From: Albimonas donghaensis
Lineage (GTDB): Bacteria > Pseudomonadota > Alphaproteobacteria > Rhodobacterales > Rhodobacteraceae
Length of the DNA stretch: 64,000 nt
Assembly: GCF_900106695.1 (NCBI RefSeq)
Contig: NZ_FNMZ01000002.1
Location: forward strand, 186,001-250,000
Reading direction: 5' to 3'
In this document: piece by piece, positions 9,011 to 18,336 of the stretch
How positions within the stretch are numbered: the stretch's first letter is position 1
Layout of the letters: each line of letters begins with the position of its first letter
Program-made: the position numbers and the translations under genes
The notes under the pieces: generated by a model
Told to the model about the DNA's origin: nothing
Databases searched by the model: none
The model's input: only the letters and a program-made list of their open reading frames with translations

Positions 9011-9303
9011 TCGCGTTTAAGACGCGGAGATTTTTGGAGAAAGATCGTCGGGCCCGCGGCCCCCGGGAAGGCGCCCGGGAGGCGCCCCGGCCGGAGAGGG
9101 AGCCTCGCTTCGCTCGGCTTCGCCGCTGCGCGGCGGGCCCGGCCCCGACCGTCCCACCCGAAACGGCGACGCGCGCGCCACGGCGGACGCGCCGCGCGGG
9201 CGCTCCGGCGACACCGGCGCCCGGGTCGTCGCGCGGCGCCGCCCGGCACGGGCGGCCCCACGCCGTCGGCCCCCCGCGACCGCGCCAGAAGTCGAAGACC
9301 GGC
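9011..9303. other. Gene-free GC-rich spacer
   Basis: Nothing recognisable. It separates convergent transcription of the BY-kinase gene and the SDHAF4-like gene. Confidence 0.5.
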
Positions 9304-9495
9304 TCAGAAGTCGGAGACGATGCCCTTCTTCTCCCAGTCTCCGAACCGGGTGGGCTCGGGCCCCTCGCGGCCGCCCAGCTCGGTCGGCAGGCCGGGCGCG
9401 CTCTCGGCCGCCTTGCGGCGGGTTTCGGCCTCGGCCAGGGCGCGGGCCGCGGCCTCGCGCAACCGCGCCTCTTTCTCGTCGGTCGTTCCGGTCAT
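9304..9495 (-). CDS. DUF1674 / SDHAF4-like succinate dehydrogenase assembly factor
   Basis: Small soluble protein of the SDHAF4 family, which in mitochondria binds flavinylated SdhA and aids its assembly with SdhB. 63 aa from ATG 9495. The N-terminal half is a charged Ala/Glu/Arg helix (residues 7-33). The C-terminal half carries the family signature [18 protein letters not shown] and ends DF. A longer start about 48 bp upstream is possible but adds no conserved sequence. It is divergent from htpX with a 120-bp shared promoter region. The bacterial function is inferred from the eukaryotic family. Confidence 0.85.
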   Translation of the reverse strand: MTGTTDEKEARLREAAARALAEAETRRKAAESAPGLPTELGGREGPEPTRFGDWEKKGIVSDF

Positions 9496-9615
9496 ATATG
9501 TCTCCCCGAACCAGAAGGGCGCGCGCCCGCTCTCCCCGGACATAAGCCGCTCCGGAGCCGGGCGCAAACCCGCGCGCCCGACCGACGCCGCCCCCTTCTC
9601 CGGGATCCGAGAGCC

Positions 9616-10632
9616 ATGAACTACGTCAAGACCGCGATGCTGCTGGCTTTCCTGACCGCCCTGTTCGGCGCGGTCGGGTTCCTGATCGGCGGCGCCTCGG
9701 GCGCGCTGATCGCCTTCGTCGTCGCCGTGGGCATGAACGTCTTCGCCTACTGGAACTCCGACCGGCTGGCGCTCGCCGCCCATCGGGCCCGGCCCGTGAC
9801 CGCCGCCAGCGCCCCAGACCTGCACGACCATGTGGCGCAACTCGCCCGCAACGCCGGCCTGCCCATGCCGAAGGTCTACGTGATCGAGACCGACCAGCCC
9901 AACGCCTTCGCCACCGGCCGCGACCCCGAGCACGCCGCCGTCGCCGTCACCACCGGCTTGATGCGGACGCTGAACCGGGACGAGCTGGGCGGCGTCATCG
10001 CCCATGAGCTCGCCCATATCCGCAACCGCGACACGCTGATCATGACCATCGCCGCCACCGTGGGCGGCGCGATCTCCATGCTCGCCCAGTTCGGCCTGTT
10101 CTTCGGGGGCGGGCGCGACCGGGGCGGGATCGGCATGATCGGGACCATCGCCGCGGCCCTGTTCGCGCCCTTCGCGGCGATGCTGATCCAGATGATGATC
10201 TCGCGCACCCGCGAATACGCCGCCGACCGCGCCGGCGCCCGGATCTGCGGCGACCCGATGGCGCTGGCCTCGGCCCTGCGGCGCATCGCCGGCGGCGGCA
10301 GGGCCCGCCCGATGCAGAGCGCCGAGAACGACCCCGCCACCGCCCATATGTTCATCGTCAATCCGCTTGCCGGGAAAGGCGCCGACAGCTTGTTCTCCAC
10401 CCACCCCGCCACCGCCAACCGAATCGCCGCGCTGGAGGCCCTGGCCGCCGAGATGGGCGCGCCCGCTCGCTCGCCCGCCCGCGCCCCGTCCCGTGAGCCG
10501 TCCCGCGAAACCGCGCCCGAGCCGCAATCCGGCCCCTGGCGCTCCGGCGCCCCGTCGCGGCCGAAGGCGACGCGCGAGACCCGCAGCCGCATTCCGCGCG
10601 CCGGCGGCAAGTCCTCCGGGCCCTGGTCCTGA
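9616..10632 (+). CDS. htpX: HtpX, membrane zinc metalloprotease (M48)
   Basis: Inner-membrane quality-control protease that degrades misfolded membrane proteins. 338 aa. Two N-terminal helices (about 6-26 and 28-47), zinc site HELAH at 130-134, two further helices at about 142-200, and the third-ligand region REYAADRAG after them. The tail beyond about residue 285 is a low-complexity Pro/Arg/Ser extension rich in PARSPAR/EPSRE repeats, longer than in E. coli HtpX (293 aa). The rsmB start lies one base past the stop, so the two are probably co-transcribed. Confidence 0.95.
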   Translation: MNYVKTAMLLAFLTALFGAVGFLIGGASGALIAFVVAVGMNVFAYWNSDRLALAAHRARPVTAASAPDLHDHVAQLARNAGLPMPKVYVIETDQPNAFATGRDPEHAAVAVTTGLMRTLNRDELGGVIAHELAHIRNRDTLIMTIAATVGGAISMLAQFGLFFGGGRDRGGIGMIGTIAAALFAPFAAMLIQMMISRTREYAADRAGARICGDPMALASALRRIAGGGRARPMQSAENDPATAHMFIVNPLAGKGADSLFSTHPATANRIAALEALAAEMGAPARSPARAPSREPSRETAPEPQSGPWRSGAPSRPKATRETRSRIPRAGGKSSGPWS

Positions 10633-10633
10633 G

Positions 10634-12055
10634 ATGAGCGACGCCCCGCGCCCGCCCCGTTCCGACCGCAACCGCAGCGGCGCCCGCCCTGGCGGCAAAC
10701 CCCGTGGCAAACCCCATGGCAAACCCGCAGCCGCGCCGAAACCCGCGCCCGCCCGGCCCGCCGCCGTCGCCCCCGCCGACCGCCCCCATGCGGACCGGGC
10801 AGAGGCGCTGCGCCTGATCGGGGGCGTGCTGGAGCAGGGCCGCTCGCTGGCCGAGCTCGCCGCCGGCGCTCCGGCCCTCGCCCCCGCCCAGCGCGCCCGC
10901 GCCGGACGGCTGGCCGCCGAGACCCTGCGCCGCGCCGGCCAGGCCGAGGCGGTCCTGAAGCGCTTCCTGCGCCGCGCCCCGCCCCCCGCCGCGCGCCATG
11001 CGCTGATGCTGGCGGCGGTCGAGATCCTGGCGCTCGGCGTCGCCCCCCATGCCGCCGCCGGCGGCGCGGTCGAGGCCCTGCGCGCCCAGCCCGGCGGCGA
11101 GCGTCTGACCGGCGTGGTCAACGCCGTCGCCCGCAAGCTGGCCGAGCAGGGCCCCGCCCCCTGGGCCGCCCAGGACGCCGCCCGCGCCAACATGCCGGGC
11201 TGGATGTGGGGGCGCCTGTCCTCGGCCTGGGGCGCCGGCGCCGCGCGCCGCATCGCCGAGGCGCACCTGCTCGCGCCCCCCATCGACCTGACCCCGAAGG
11301 ACCCCGCCCGCGCCGCCGATCTGGCCGAGGCCCTGGGCGCCGACCTGCTTCCCACCGGATCGTTGCGCCTGCGCGAGCGGGGCCAGATCACCGCCCTGCC
11401 CGGCTACGAGGCGGGCGACTGGTGGGTGCAGGACGCCGCCGCCGCCCTGCCCGCCCGCCTGCTGGGCGACGTGACCGGCCTGCGCGCGCTCGACCTCTGC
11501 GCGGCGCCCGGCGGCAAGACCCTGCAGCTCGCCGCCGCCGGCGCCCATGTCACCGCGCTCGACATCGCCGCGACCCGGCTGGAGCGGGTGTCGGAGAACC
11601 TCGCGCGCACCGGCCTCACCGCCGAAATCGTGCAGGCCGATGCGCTGGACTGGGAACCGGACGGGCCCTTCGACGTGATCCTGCTGGACGCGCCCTGCTC
11701 GGCCACCGGCACCGCGCGCCGGCACCCGGACATGCCCCATCTGCGCGCCAGCCTCGACCTGCCGGGCCTCACCGCCCTGCAGGACGCGATGCTAGACCGG
11801 GCCGCGGGATGGCTGAAACCGGGAGGGCGGATGGTCTTCGCCACATGCTCCCTGTTGCCCGAGGAAGGCGAGTTGCGGGCCGAGGCCTTCGCCACCCGTG
11901 GCGCCCTGGCCACGGTCCCCGCCGACCCGCAGGCCCTCGGCATCCCCCCGGACTGGGTGTCGGAGCGTGGCTTTCTGCGCACGCGTCCGGATTTTTGGCC
12001 CGATTCCGGGGGCCTGGACGGGTTTTTCGCCGCCATCTTCCGCAAGGAGACGTGA
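10634..12055 (+). CDS. rsmB: RsmB-type 16S rRNA m5C methyltransferase
   Basis: SAM-dependent cytosine-5 methyltransferase of the RsmB/NOL1/NOP2/Sun family, expected to methylate 16S rRNA at C967. 473 aa. A basic Gly/Lys/Pro-rich leader (1-45) precedes an N-terminal NusB-like RNA-binding domain (about 50-180). The Rossmann domain has the SAM loop DLCAAPGGKT (about 290-300), DAPCSATG (about 351-358) and the catalytic TCSLLPEEGE (about 403-412). It starts one base after htpX and lies upstream of the heparinase-like gene and purH, an order I know from other Rhodobacterales. Exact rRNA position is inferred from the family. Confidence 0.93.
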   Translation: MSDAPRPPRSDRNRSGARPGGKPRGKPHGKPAAAPKPAPARPAAVAPADRPHADRAEALRLIGGVLEQGRSLAELAAGAPALAPAQRARAGRLAAETLRRAGQAEAVLKRFLRRAPPPAARHALMLAAVEILALGVAPHAAAGGAVEALRAQPGGERLTGVVNAVARKLAEQGPAPWAAQDAARANMPGWMWGRLSSAWGAGAARRIAEAHLLAPPIDLTPKDPARAADLAEALGADLLPTGSLRLRERGQITALPGYEAGDWWVQDAAAALPARLLGDVTGLRALDLCAAPGGKTLQLAAAGAHVTALDIAATRLERVSENLARTGLTAEIVQADALDWEPDGPFDVILLDAPCSATGTARRHPDMPHLRASLDLPGLTALQDAMLDRAAGWLKPGGRMVFATCSLLPEEGELRAEAFATRGALATVPADPQALGIPPDWVSERGFLRTRPDFWPDSGGLDGFFAAIFRKET

Positions 12056-12170
12056 CAGAGACGCCGCGCCACGCCATGTTGCGCGGAATCGCCTGTAGGG
12101 GCTGCGTCGAACAGGTCGGCGCGGCCTGACGGGCCTTTGTCATGTCCATTCGCAAGGAGGCGGGTCAGGG

Positions 12171-13814
12171 GTGAGCGGTTTGCTCGACAGTCTGGGGCTG
12201 GGCCTGCGCGTTCCCGAGGCGCTGGCCTTCCGCCCCGAACCGCTCTGGATCGGCGACGCCGCCGCCGCCCGCCGGCTGATGGACGGGCGGTTCCGCTTCG
12301 CCGGGCAGGAGGTGCGCGCCAAGGATCTCGGCCCCTGGCGGCTGACCCCGCCCTCCGCCGCTTTCGCCGCCGCGCTGCACGGCTTCGCCTGGCTCGACGA
12401 TCTCGCCGCCGCCGGCACGCGGGAGGCCCGGCGGGTCGCCCAGTCCTGGCTGTTCGGCTGGATCGCCCAGTTCGGCGAGGGCGCCGGCCCCGGCTGGGCG
12501 CCCGAGACCGCCGGCATCCGCGCCACCGCCTGGATGGAGCGCGCCGATTTCGTGCTGCGCGACGCCTCCGCCGACCTGGAACGCCGCTTCCTGCGCGCGC
12601 TGGCGATCCATGAGCGACGGCTGCGCAAGGGGATGGACAGCGCGCCCGAAGGGCTCGCCCGCCTGCGCGCCGCCGCCGGCCACCTGAACTGCACCCTCGC
12701 GCTGCATGCCGAGGACGGCGCCCGCCGCGCCGCCGCCCGCCGGCTGGCCGCCGCGGCCTCGCTGGCGGTGAACGAGGATGGGGGGCTGAACTCCCGCGCG
12801 CCGGAGCGGCTGTGCGAGGCGCTGATCGCGCTCGCCGCCGCCGCCCGTCACCTGCGCGACGCGGGGCTGGAGCCCGAGCCCGACCACGCCGCCGCCATCG
12901 CCCGCGCCCAGTCCGCCCTGCGCGCGCTGCGGATGCGCGACGGCGGGCTGCCGCGCTTCCATGGCGGGGGGACGGGCGCGTCCGGGCGGCTCGACCATGC
13001 GCTGTCGCTGGCCCATCCGCGCAAGGCGCCGCCGCCGCGGGACCGGGCCATGGGCTTCGTGCGCCTCGCGGCCGGCCGCGCCACGGTGGTGGTCGACGCG
13101 GCCCGCCCGCCGGCCACGCCGCTCGCCCATGCCTCGACGCTGGGCTTCGAGCTGGCCTGGGGCGCCCTGCGCCCGATCGTCAATTGCGGCCCGGCGGGCG
13201 AAGCCTCGGGCGACTGGGCCGCGGCCTGCCGCGCCACCGCCGCGCAGTCCTCCCTGTCGCTGGAGGGCGTCAGCTCCGCCCGCATCGGCCCCGCGGCCCG
13301 CGGCCCCGGCCCGCACCCGTTCGGCGAAGGCCCGCGCGAGGTCGAGGCCGAAACCGCGCAGGACGCCGAAGGTTCGTGGTTCCTGGGCGCCCATGACGGC
13401 TATCTCGGCTCCCACGGGCTGGTCCATCGCCGGCGCCTGTTCCTGAGCCATGACGGCCGCGACTTCCGCGGCGAGGACGTGCTGGAAAGCCCCGACGCCG
13501 CCGCCCGCAAGCGGTTCGAGCGCGCCGCCCGGGCTCATCCCGAAACCGGCGCCGGGCTCGCCTTCTCCGCCCATTTCCACCTGCACCCCGAGGTTCAGGC
13601 GACGGCGCGCCCCGACGGCTCGGTCACGCTGGCGCTGGACGGGACCCGCTGGACCTTCACCGTCAACGGCGGCGAGGCGCGGCTGCGCGACAGCGTCTAT
13701 TTCGAGCCCGAGCAGACCGACCCGCGCGCGACCAAACAGGTCGTGGTCTCCGCCCGCGCGGTGGAGTATGGAGGCCGCGTTTCCTGGGGCCTGCGCCTGG
13801 GCGACCCGGCCTGA
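12171..13814 (+). CDS. Heparinase II/III family protein (GTG start)
   Basis: Predicted polysaccharide lyase-like protein of 547 aa. The N-terminal two thirds are helical and Ala/Arg-rich, resembling an alpha/alpha toroid. The C-terminal part from about residue 330 fits the heparinase II/III domain, with the [20 protein letters not shown] segment (shortened here: RRRLFLS...GEDVL) and a beta-rich end. The GTG at 12171 is preceded by AAGGAGG about 13 bp away. No signal peptide is seen, so a cytoplasmic location seems likely, unlike true secreted heparinases. Position between rsmB and purH is conserved in Rhodobacterales; the substrate is unknown. Confidence 0.85.
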   Translation: MSGLLDSLGLGLRVPEALAFRPEPLWIGDAAAARRLMDGRFRFAGQEVRAKDLGPWRLTPPSAAFAAALHGFAWLDDLAAAGTREARRVAQSWLFGWIAQFGEGAGPGWAPETAGIRATAWMERADFVLRDASADLERRFLRALAIHERRLRKGMDSAPEGLARLRAAAGHLNCTLALHAEDGARRAAARRLAAAASLAVNEDGGLNSRAPERLCEALIALAAAARHLRDAGLEPEPDHAAAIARAQSALRALRMRDGGLPRFHGGGTGASGRLDHALSLAHPRKAPPPRDRAMGFVRLAAGRATVVVDAARPPATPLAHASTLGFELAWGALRPIVNCGPAGEASGDWAAACRATAAQSSLSLEGVSSARIGPAARGPGPHPFGEGPREVEAETAQDAEGSWFLGAHDGYLGSHGLVHRRRLFLSHDGRDFRGEDVLESPDAAARKRFERAARAHPETGAGLAFSAHFHLHPEVQATARPDGSVTLALDGTRWTFTVNGGEARLRDSVYFEPEQTDPRATKQVVVSARAVEYGGRVSWGLRLGDPA

Positions 13815-13944
13815 CCGCCGGTCCCGCCCGACCGAAGACGCGCGCGAAGCGGCCCCGCCCCCGCGCCGCCGGCCCGGCCCTGGTCCGGCGGCCCCGTTCC
13901 GCCCGGCCCGCGCGCCGGCGCCGATCCGAGGCCAGAACGCACAG

Positions 13945-15531
13945 ATGTCCGATCTCCGCACCCCTATTCGCCGCGCGCTGCTCTCCGTCTCCGACAAGAC
14001 GGGGCTGACCGAGCTCGCCGCCGCCCTGCACGCGGCGGGGACGGAGCTCGTCTCCACCGGCGGCACCGCCGCCGCCATCCGCGCCGCCGGCCTGCCGGTG
14101 CGCGACGTGTCCGAGCTGACCGGCTTTCCCGAAATGATGGACGGCCGGGTGAAAACCCTGCACCCGATGGTGCATGGCGGCCTGCTGGCCCTGCGCGACG
14201 ACGCGGGCCATGTCGCGGCGATGGACGAACACGGCATCGCGCCGATCGACCTGCTGGTGGTGAACCTCTACCCGTTCGAAGCCACCGTGGCGAAGGGCGC
14301 CTCCCCCGAGGATTGCATCGAGAACATCGACATCGGCGGCCCCGCCATGATCCGCGCGGCGGCCAAGAACCATGGCCATGTCGCCGTGGTGACCGACCCC
14401 GAGGACTACGCCCCCCTGCTGGAGGCGCTGGCCGCGGGCGGCACCACCGCCGCGTTCCGCACCCGGCTCGCCGCCACCGCCTATGCGCGCACCGGGGCCT
14501 ATGACGCCGCGGTCTCGACCTGGATGGCCGCCCATGCCGGAGACGCCACGCCGCGCCGCCGCGCCTTCGCCGGCACGCTCGCCCAGTCGCTGCGCTATGG
14601 CGAGAACCCGCACCAGTCGGCCGCCTTCTACCTGGACGGCTCGGCCCGTCGGGGGGTCGCCACCGCCACCCAGCTCCAGGGCAAGGAGCTGAGCTACAAC
14701 AACATCAACGACACCGACGCCGCCTTCGAATGCGTGTCGGAATTCGATCCCGCCGAGGGCCCGGCCTGCGTCATCGTCAAGCACGCCAATCCCTGCGGCG
14801 TCGCGCAAGGGTCCAGCCCGGCCGAGGCCTGGGCGCGGGCGCTGGCCTGCGACTCGACCTCCGCCTTCGGCGGCATCGTGGCGCTGAACGTGCCCCTGGA
14901 CGCCGAGACCGCTGCCGAGATCGCCCGGATCTTCACCGAGGTGGTCATCGCCCCCGAGGCCAGCGACGAAGCGCGCGAGATCTTCGCGGCCAAGAAGAAC
15001 CTGCGCCTGCTGACCACCGGCGGCCTGCCCGACCCGGCTAAGGCGGGGCTGACCTTCCGCCAGGTGGCGGGCGGCTTCCTGGTGCAGGATCGGGATTCCG
15101 GGCGGCTCGACCCGGCCTCGCTGAAGGTGGTGACCAGGCGCGCGCCGACCCCCTCCGAGATGGCGGACCTGATGTTCGCCTGGCGGGTGGCCAAGCACGT
15201 TAAGTCCAACGCCATCATCTACGCCAAGGACGGCGCGACCGTGGGCGTCGGCGCCGGCCAGATGAGCCGGGTCGATTCCACCCGCATCGCCGCGCGCAAG
15301 GCCGAGGACATGGCGAAAGCCATGGGCCTGCCCGAGATCCCGACCCGGGGCTCGGTCGTGGCCTCCGACGCCTTCTTCCCCTTCGCCGACGGCCTGCTGA
15401 CCGCGGCCGAGGCCGGGGCGACGGCGGTGATCCAGCCCGGCGGCTCGATGCGCGACAACGAGGTGATCGCGGCGGCCGACGAGGCCGGTCTCGCCATGGT
15501 GTTCACCGGGATGCGCCATTTCCGGCACTGA
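13945..15531 (+). CDS. purH: PurH, bifunctional AICAR transformylase / IMP cyclohydrolase
   Basis: Catalyses the last two steps of IMP synthesis: formylation of AICAR by 10-formyl-THF and ring closure of FAICAR. 528 aa, the normal length. N-terminal MGS-like IMP cyclohydrolase domain (about 10-150) with STGGTA, KTLHP and NLYPFE. C-terminal AICARFT domain with YGENPHQ, KHANPCG, SAFGGI and SNAI. It ends in FTGMRHFRH, the usual PurH terminus. A strong intrinsic terminator follows the gene. Confidence 0.98.
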   Translation: MSDLRTPIRRALLSVSDKTGLTELAAALHAAGTELVSTGGTAAAIRAAGLPVRDVSELTGFPEMMDGRVKTLHPMVHGGLLALRDDAGHVAAMDEHGIAPIDLLVVNLYPFEATVAKGASPEDCIENIDIGGPAMIRAAAKNHGHVAVVTDPEDYAPLLEALAAGGTTAAFRTRLAATAYARTGAYDAAVSTWMAAHAGDATPRRRAFAGTLAQSLRYGENPHQSAAFYLDGSARRGVATATQLQGKELSYNNINDTDAAFECVSEFDPAEGPACVIVKHANPCGVAQGSSPAEAWARALACDSTSAFGGIVALNVPLDAETAAEIARIFTEVVIAPEASDEAREIFAAKKNLRLLTTGGLPDPAKAGLTFRQVAGGFLVQDRDSGRLDPASLKVVTRRAPTPSEMADLMFAWRVAKHVKSNAIIYAKDGATVGVGAGQMSRVDSTRIAARKAEDMAKAMGLPEIPTRGSVVASDAFFPFADGLLTAAEAGATAVIQPGGSMRDNEVIAAADEAGLAMVFTGMRHFRH

Positions 15532-15560
15532 GCCGGCGGTTCCGGCGCGATCCGGACGCG

Positions 15561-15598
15561 AAAGGGCCGGGCGGGGGGATCCCCTGCCCGGCCCTTTT
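15561..15598 (+). terminator. Intrinsic terminator of purH
   Basis: Stem AAAGGGCCGGGC (15561-15572) with GCCCGGCCCTTT (15586-15597), followed by TTGTCTT. Because the stem begins with A and ends with T runs, it could work on both strands, which suits the convergent COQ9 gene. Confidence 0.85.
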
Positions 15599-15644
15599 GT
15601 CTTGCGGCCACCGGAGGGCGGACGGGGAGGCAGGCGTGGGAGGA

Positions 15645-15707
15645 AGGCGGGTTGGCGCCCGCCCTACATGCCGGGCGACGCGGCGTAGGGTGGGCGCCGA
15701 CCCGCCT
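15645..15707. repeat. REP-like inverted repeat between purH and COQ9 gene
   Basis: Two 23-bp arms (15645-15667 and 15685-15707) match at 21 of 23 positions in inverted orientation around a 17-bp loop. Arm ends read AGGCGGG and CCCTAC. A related hairpin, GTAGGTCGGG...CCCGACCT, lies at 61336-61368, and further CCTACGCCCC fragments occur at 15711-15730 and near 38262, all between convergent genes. Confidence 0.75.
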
Positions 15708-15724
15708 CGCCCTACGCCCCCGCC

Positions 15725-16459
15725 CTACGCCCCAGCGCGACGCGGGGCGCGGACGCCGCGGGTCAGCCGGTCGAAGCCGCCCATGGCGATCTTGCCCAAC
15801 GGATTGCGGCGCACCGCGGCCTTGGCCTTCTCGATCCGCATCACGTCGGCGATGCGCCGGTCGAGATGCGCCCAGGTGTCGGCCCGGCCCTCGCTCTCGT
15901 CCCCCAGCCAATAGAGCGTGACCGAGGAGATCACGCCCGAGAGCGTCGCCCGCTTGGTATACCAGTTCAGGTCCTCGGACCCGTCGCCCAGCGCGGTCCA
16001 GATGGTGTCGGCGGTGTTCCAGACCATCTTCGCGCCGTTCCCGGCGTTCACCGGCAGCGCGAACAGCGAGGCCGCGCGGCGCACCGTCTCCCGGTCCGGC
16101 TCGGCGATCTCCAGCCGCAGGCGCACGGCGCGGGTGATCCGGTCGGTCATGCCCATGCCGCCCAGCGGCTCCTGCGCCAGCGCCTCGGCCAGCTTGCGGT
16201 CGCCGCGCAGGTGGAAGCCCATGGCGGCGTCCACGCCGCGCGGAAAGGCCAGGCGGGCCGTCTCGGCGGAAACCCCCGCCTCGGCGGCCGCGGCGGCGAT
16301 GGCGGCGGGGGACCAGCCGTCGAAGACCACGTGATCGGCGATCCGCTCCAGGATCGCCGCGCGGGCGTCGGCGAGGCCATCGGCGACGGGCGTGATGATC
16401 TCGGGGTCCACGTCGCCGATGGGATCGGCGGCGGGGGCGTCGTGCTCGATATCGCTCAT
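15725..16459 (-). CDS. COQ9 family protein
   Basis: Lipid-binding protein of the COQ9 family, which supports ubiquinone synthesis (COQ7 hydroxylation) in mitochondria. 244 aa from ATG 16459 with AGGAG upstream. The fold resembles TetR: helices through about residues 30-110 ([27 protein letters not shown]), then a conserved C-terminal half with [24 protein letters not shown] and LYWLGD. It is divergent from rpsU, a neighbourhood seen widely in alphaproteobacteria. Role in quinone synthesis here is by homology. Confidence 0.92.
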   Translation of the reverse strand: MSDIEHDAPAADPIGDVDPEIITPVADGLADARAAILERIADHVVFDGWSPAAIAAAAAEAGVSAETARLAFPRGVDAAMGFHLRGDRKLAEALAQEPLGGMGMTDRITRAVRLRLEIAEPDRETVRRAASLFALPVNAGNGAKMVWNTADTIWTALGDGSEDLNWYTKRATLSGVISSVTLYWLGDESEGRADTWAHLDRRIADVMRIEKAKAAVRRNPLGKIAMGGFDRLTRGVRAPRRAGA

Positions 16460-16606
16460 GGCAGGCTCCTGCTTCCGGCTGCGGCACGCGACGCGCAAGG
16501 CGTCTCACCCCTCAATATAGGGCGTCGGCGGCTGTGGACAGGGGGCGGGGCCGTTGATATACAGCGCGCTCTTGCGACCAGACAACTTAGAAAGGTGGTG
16601 AAGTCC

Positions 16607-16813
16607 GTGCAGGTGATGGTTCGCGACAACAACGTCGATCAGGCTCTTCGCGCTCTCAAGAAGAAGATGCAGCGCGAAGGTGTGTTCCGGGAGATGAAGC
16701 TGCGGCAGCATTACGAGAAGCCGTCGGTGAAACGCGCCCGGGAACAGGCCGAAGCGATTCGTCGCGCCCGTAAGCTCGCGCGCAAGAAATTGCAGCGCGA
16801 AGGTCTCGCCTGA
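16607..16813 (+). CDS. rpsU: RpsU, 30S ribosomal protein S21 (GTG start)
   Basis: Small basic ribosomal protein that helps initiation on the 30S subunit. 68 aa from GTG 16607, preceded by AAAGGTGGTG. A second in-frame GTG three codons upstream (16598) is closer to the ribosome site but would add VKS before the conserved [18 protein letters not shown] start. The body is typical, with [15 protein letters not shown] and a C-terminal run of Arg/Lys ending KKLQREGLA. Normal length. A strong terminator lies 50 bp downstream. Confidence 0.97.
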   Translation: MQVMVRDNNVDQALRALKKKMQREGVFREMKLRQHYEKPSVKRAREQAEAIRRARKLARKKLQREGLA

Positions 16814-16863
16814 GGCTTGCCCAAGACGCGGGGTGATGTCGCTCCCCGCGCTCAAGACCGCCG

Positions 16864-16889
16864 AACCCCCGTCCGCAAGGCCGGGGGTT
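16864..16889 (+). terminator. Intrinsic terminator of rpsU
   Basis: Stem AACCCCCG (16864-16871) with CGGGGGTT (16882-16889), then TCGCATTTT. Good stem and T-rich trailer. Confidence 0.8.
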
Positions 16890-17057
16890 TCGCATTTTCA
16901 GGGCGCCCGCGCCGCGCCTAAGCGCCCCGGGCGGCCGGCCTCCGGCCGCAATTCCTCGCCCTCGGCGCCGCGCCGTCGCATTTCGGCCCTTCCCTGCGTC
17001 ATGTTCCGTGCCAGATCCATGAGCAGACCAGATGACGAACAGATCCGGAGACCCCGC

Positions 17058-17936
17058 ATGAAACTCCCGCGCCTCGTTCTCGCAGCGATGCTGGCCGGTG
17101 CGCTGGCCGCCTGCGGCGCGCCCTCGCCCGGCCAGGGTCCGCGCCCCGCGGCCGCGCAGACCGCCGAGATCGACCAGTCCCGCCAGCTTCTGCAGGAGCT
17201 GCGCGCCAAGAACATGTTGGTCGAAGGCGACAAGATCAACGACTACATGGACGCCGTGACAGCGCGCATCGACGCCCAGCGCGGCGACGGCAAGTCCAGG
17301 CTGAAGACCTTCATCATCAAGGACGCCGACGCCAACGCCTTCACCTCGGGCGCCGGCTATGTGTTCTTCAACGCCGGGATGCTGGCGGCGCTGGAGAACG
17401 AGGCCCAGTTCGCCATGGTGCTGGCCCATGAGATCGCGCATGAGGACCTCGGCCACGTCTCCGCCGGCATGGCCAAGCGCCAGCAGGTCGGCATCGCCAG
17501 CGCCGTGGCCAGCATCGGCGGCGCCCTGCTGGGCGTGCCGGGCGACATCACCAACCTGGTGGTCGGAACCGCCGGCCAAGCCTATTACGCCGACTTCTCG
17601 CGGGATCAGGAGACGGCGGCGGACCGGCTCGGCATGCGCTATCTCGCCAAGGCCGGCTATAACGGGGCCGAGGGCGCAAAGTCCTTCGCGGTGCTCAAGA
17701 AGATGTATGGCGATAATGCCAGCATTTTCGCCGGCCACCCGACGAGCTCGTCGCGCCAGGCCGACATGCAGCGGCTGGCGCGGGAGGAAGGCGCGACCGA
17801 GGGCCGGGTCGCGGCCAGCGCCTATCTCGGCAAGACCAACCCGCTGCGCAAGCGCGTGGTGAACGCGCTGGAGCAGGCCGGCAAGGACGGGCCGCTGTTG
17901 TCCCAGATGCGCGCCAACCTGCGCGCCGCCCGCTGA
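17058..17936 (+). CDS. Periplasmic M48 metalloprotease lipoprotein
   Basis: Predicted lipid-anchored zinc protease of the BepA/LoiP type, for quality control in the periplasm. 292 aa. Lipoprotein signal peptide with lipobox LAAC and acylated C19. M48 domain with zinc site HEIAH at 124-128 and third ligand likely Glu in SRDQETAADRLG (about 183). Unlike BepA there is no C-terminal TPR region; the protein ends about 90 residues after the zinc ligand. It stands alone between rpsU and the oxidase subunit IV gene. Confidence 0.9.
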   Translation: MKLPRLVLAAMLAGALAACGAPSPGQGPRPAAAQTAEIDQSRQLLQELRAKNMLVEGDKINDYMDAVTARIDAQRGDGKSRLKTFIIKDADANAFTSGAGYVFFNAGMLAALENEAQFAMVLAHEIAHEDLGHVSAGMAKRQQVGIASAVASIGGALLGVPGDITNLVVGTAGQAYYADFSRDQETAADRLGMRYLAKAGYNGAEGAKSFAVLKKMYGDNASIFAGHPTSSSRQADMQRLAREEGATEGRVAASAYLGKTNPLRKRVVNALEQAGKDGPLLSQMRANLRAAR

Positions 17937-17983
17937 ACCGGAGCCGGCGCGGGCGCGCCCCGCGCCCGCCGCTTCCGAAACGC

Positions 17984-18017
17984 AACGCGCCGCCCTCCGG
18001 CCGGAGGGCGGCGCGTT
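17984..18017. terminator. Bidirectional terminator between convergent genes
   Basis: Perfect 34-bp palindrome (AACGCGCCGCCCTCCGG at 17984-18000 and its exact complement at 18001-18017), 47 bp after the M48 gene and 52 bp before the stop of the convergent oxidase subunit gene. T-runs are minimal. Confidence 0.65.
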
Positions 18018-18069
18018 CATGTCCGGTCCCCCCGGCGCGTTGCGCGCTCGGGCGGCGGGCGGTCCGGCC

Positions 18070-18222
18070 TCAGCTGTTGACCAGCGCCATGAAGATCAGG
18101 GTGGCGATGCTGAGCACCGAGCCGATGGTGATCACGCGCAGGAAGCCCTCGAAGGTCTTCTCCTGCTCCTTGATGTCCATCTTGCCGGGCTCGAAATGCG
18201 GGGCGTCGTGATTGTCGGCCAT
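18070..18222 (-). CDS. aa3-type cytochrome c oxidase subunit IV
   Basis: Tiny single-helix subunit of alphaproteobacterial aa3 cytochrome c oxidase. 50 aa from ATG 18222. The sequence opens MADNHDAPHFEPGKMDIKEQ, the charged N-terminus typical of the family, followed by one membrane helix (about residues 27-48) and the end ALVNS. It is far from the other oxidase genes, which is usual for this subunit in Rhodobacterales. Its role in the oxidase is not clear even in known structures. Confidence 0.9.
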   Translation of the reverse strand: MADNHDAPHFEPGKMDIKEQEKTFEGFLRVITIGSVLSIATLIFMALVNS

Positions 18223-18336
18223 CCGGGCTCTCCCTTCGCGCCGGGGCTCTCCCGGGCGCCTGAGTTCGATCTGTTCGGTCTCGAATAGCCTCGCCCGGCG
18301 CGCCGGATCAAGGCGGAAATCGTCGCGGAAGCGGGC

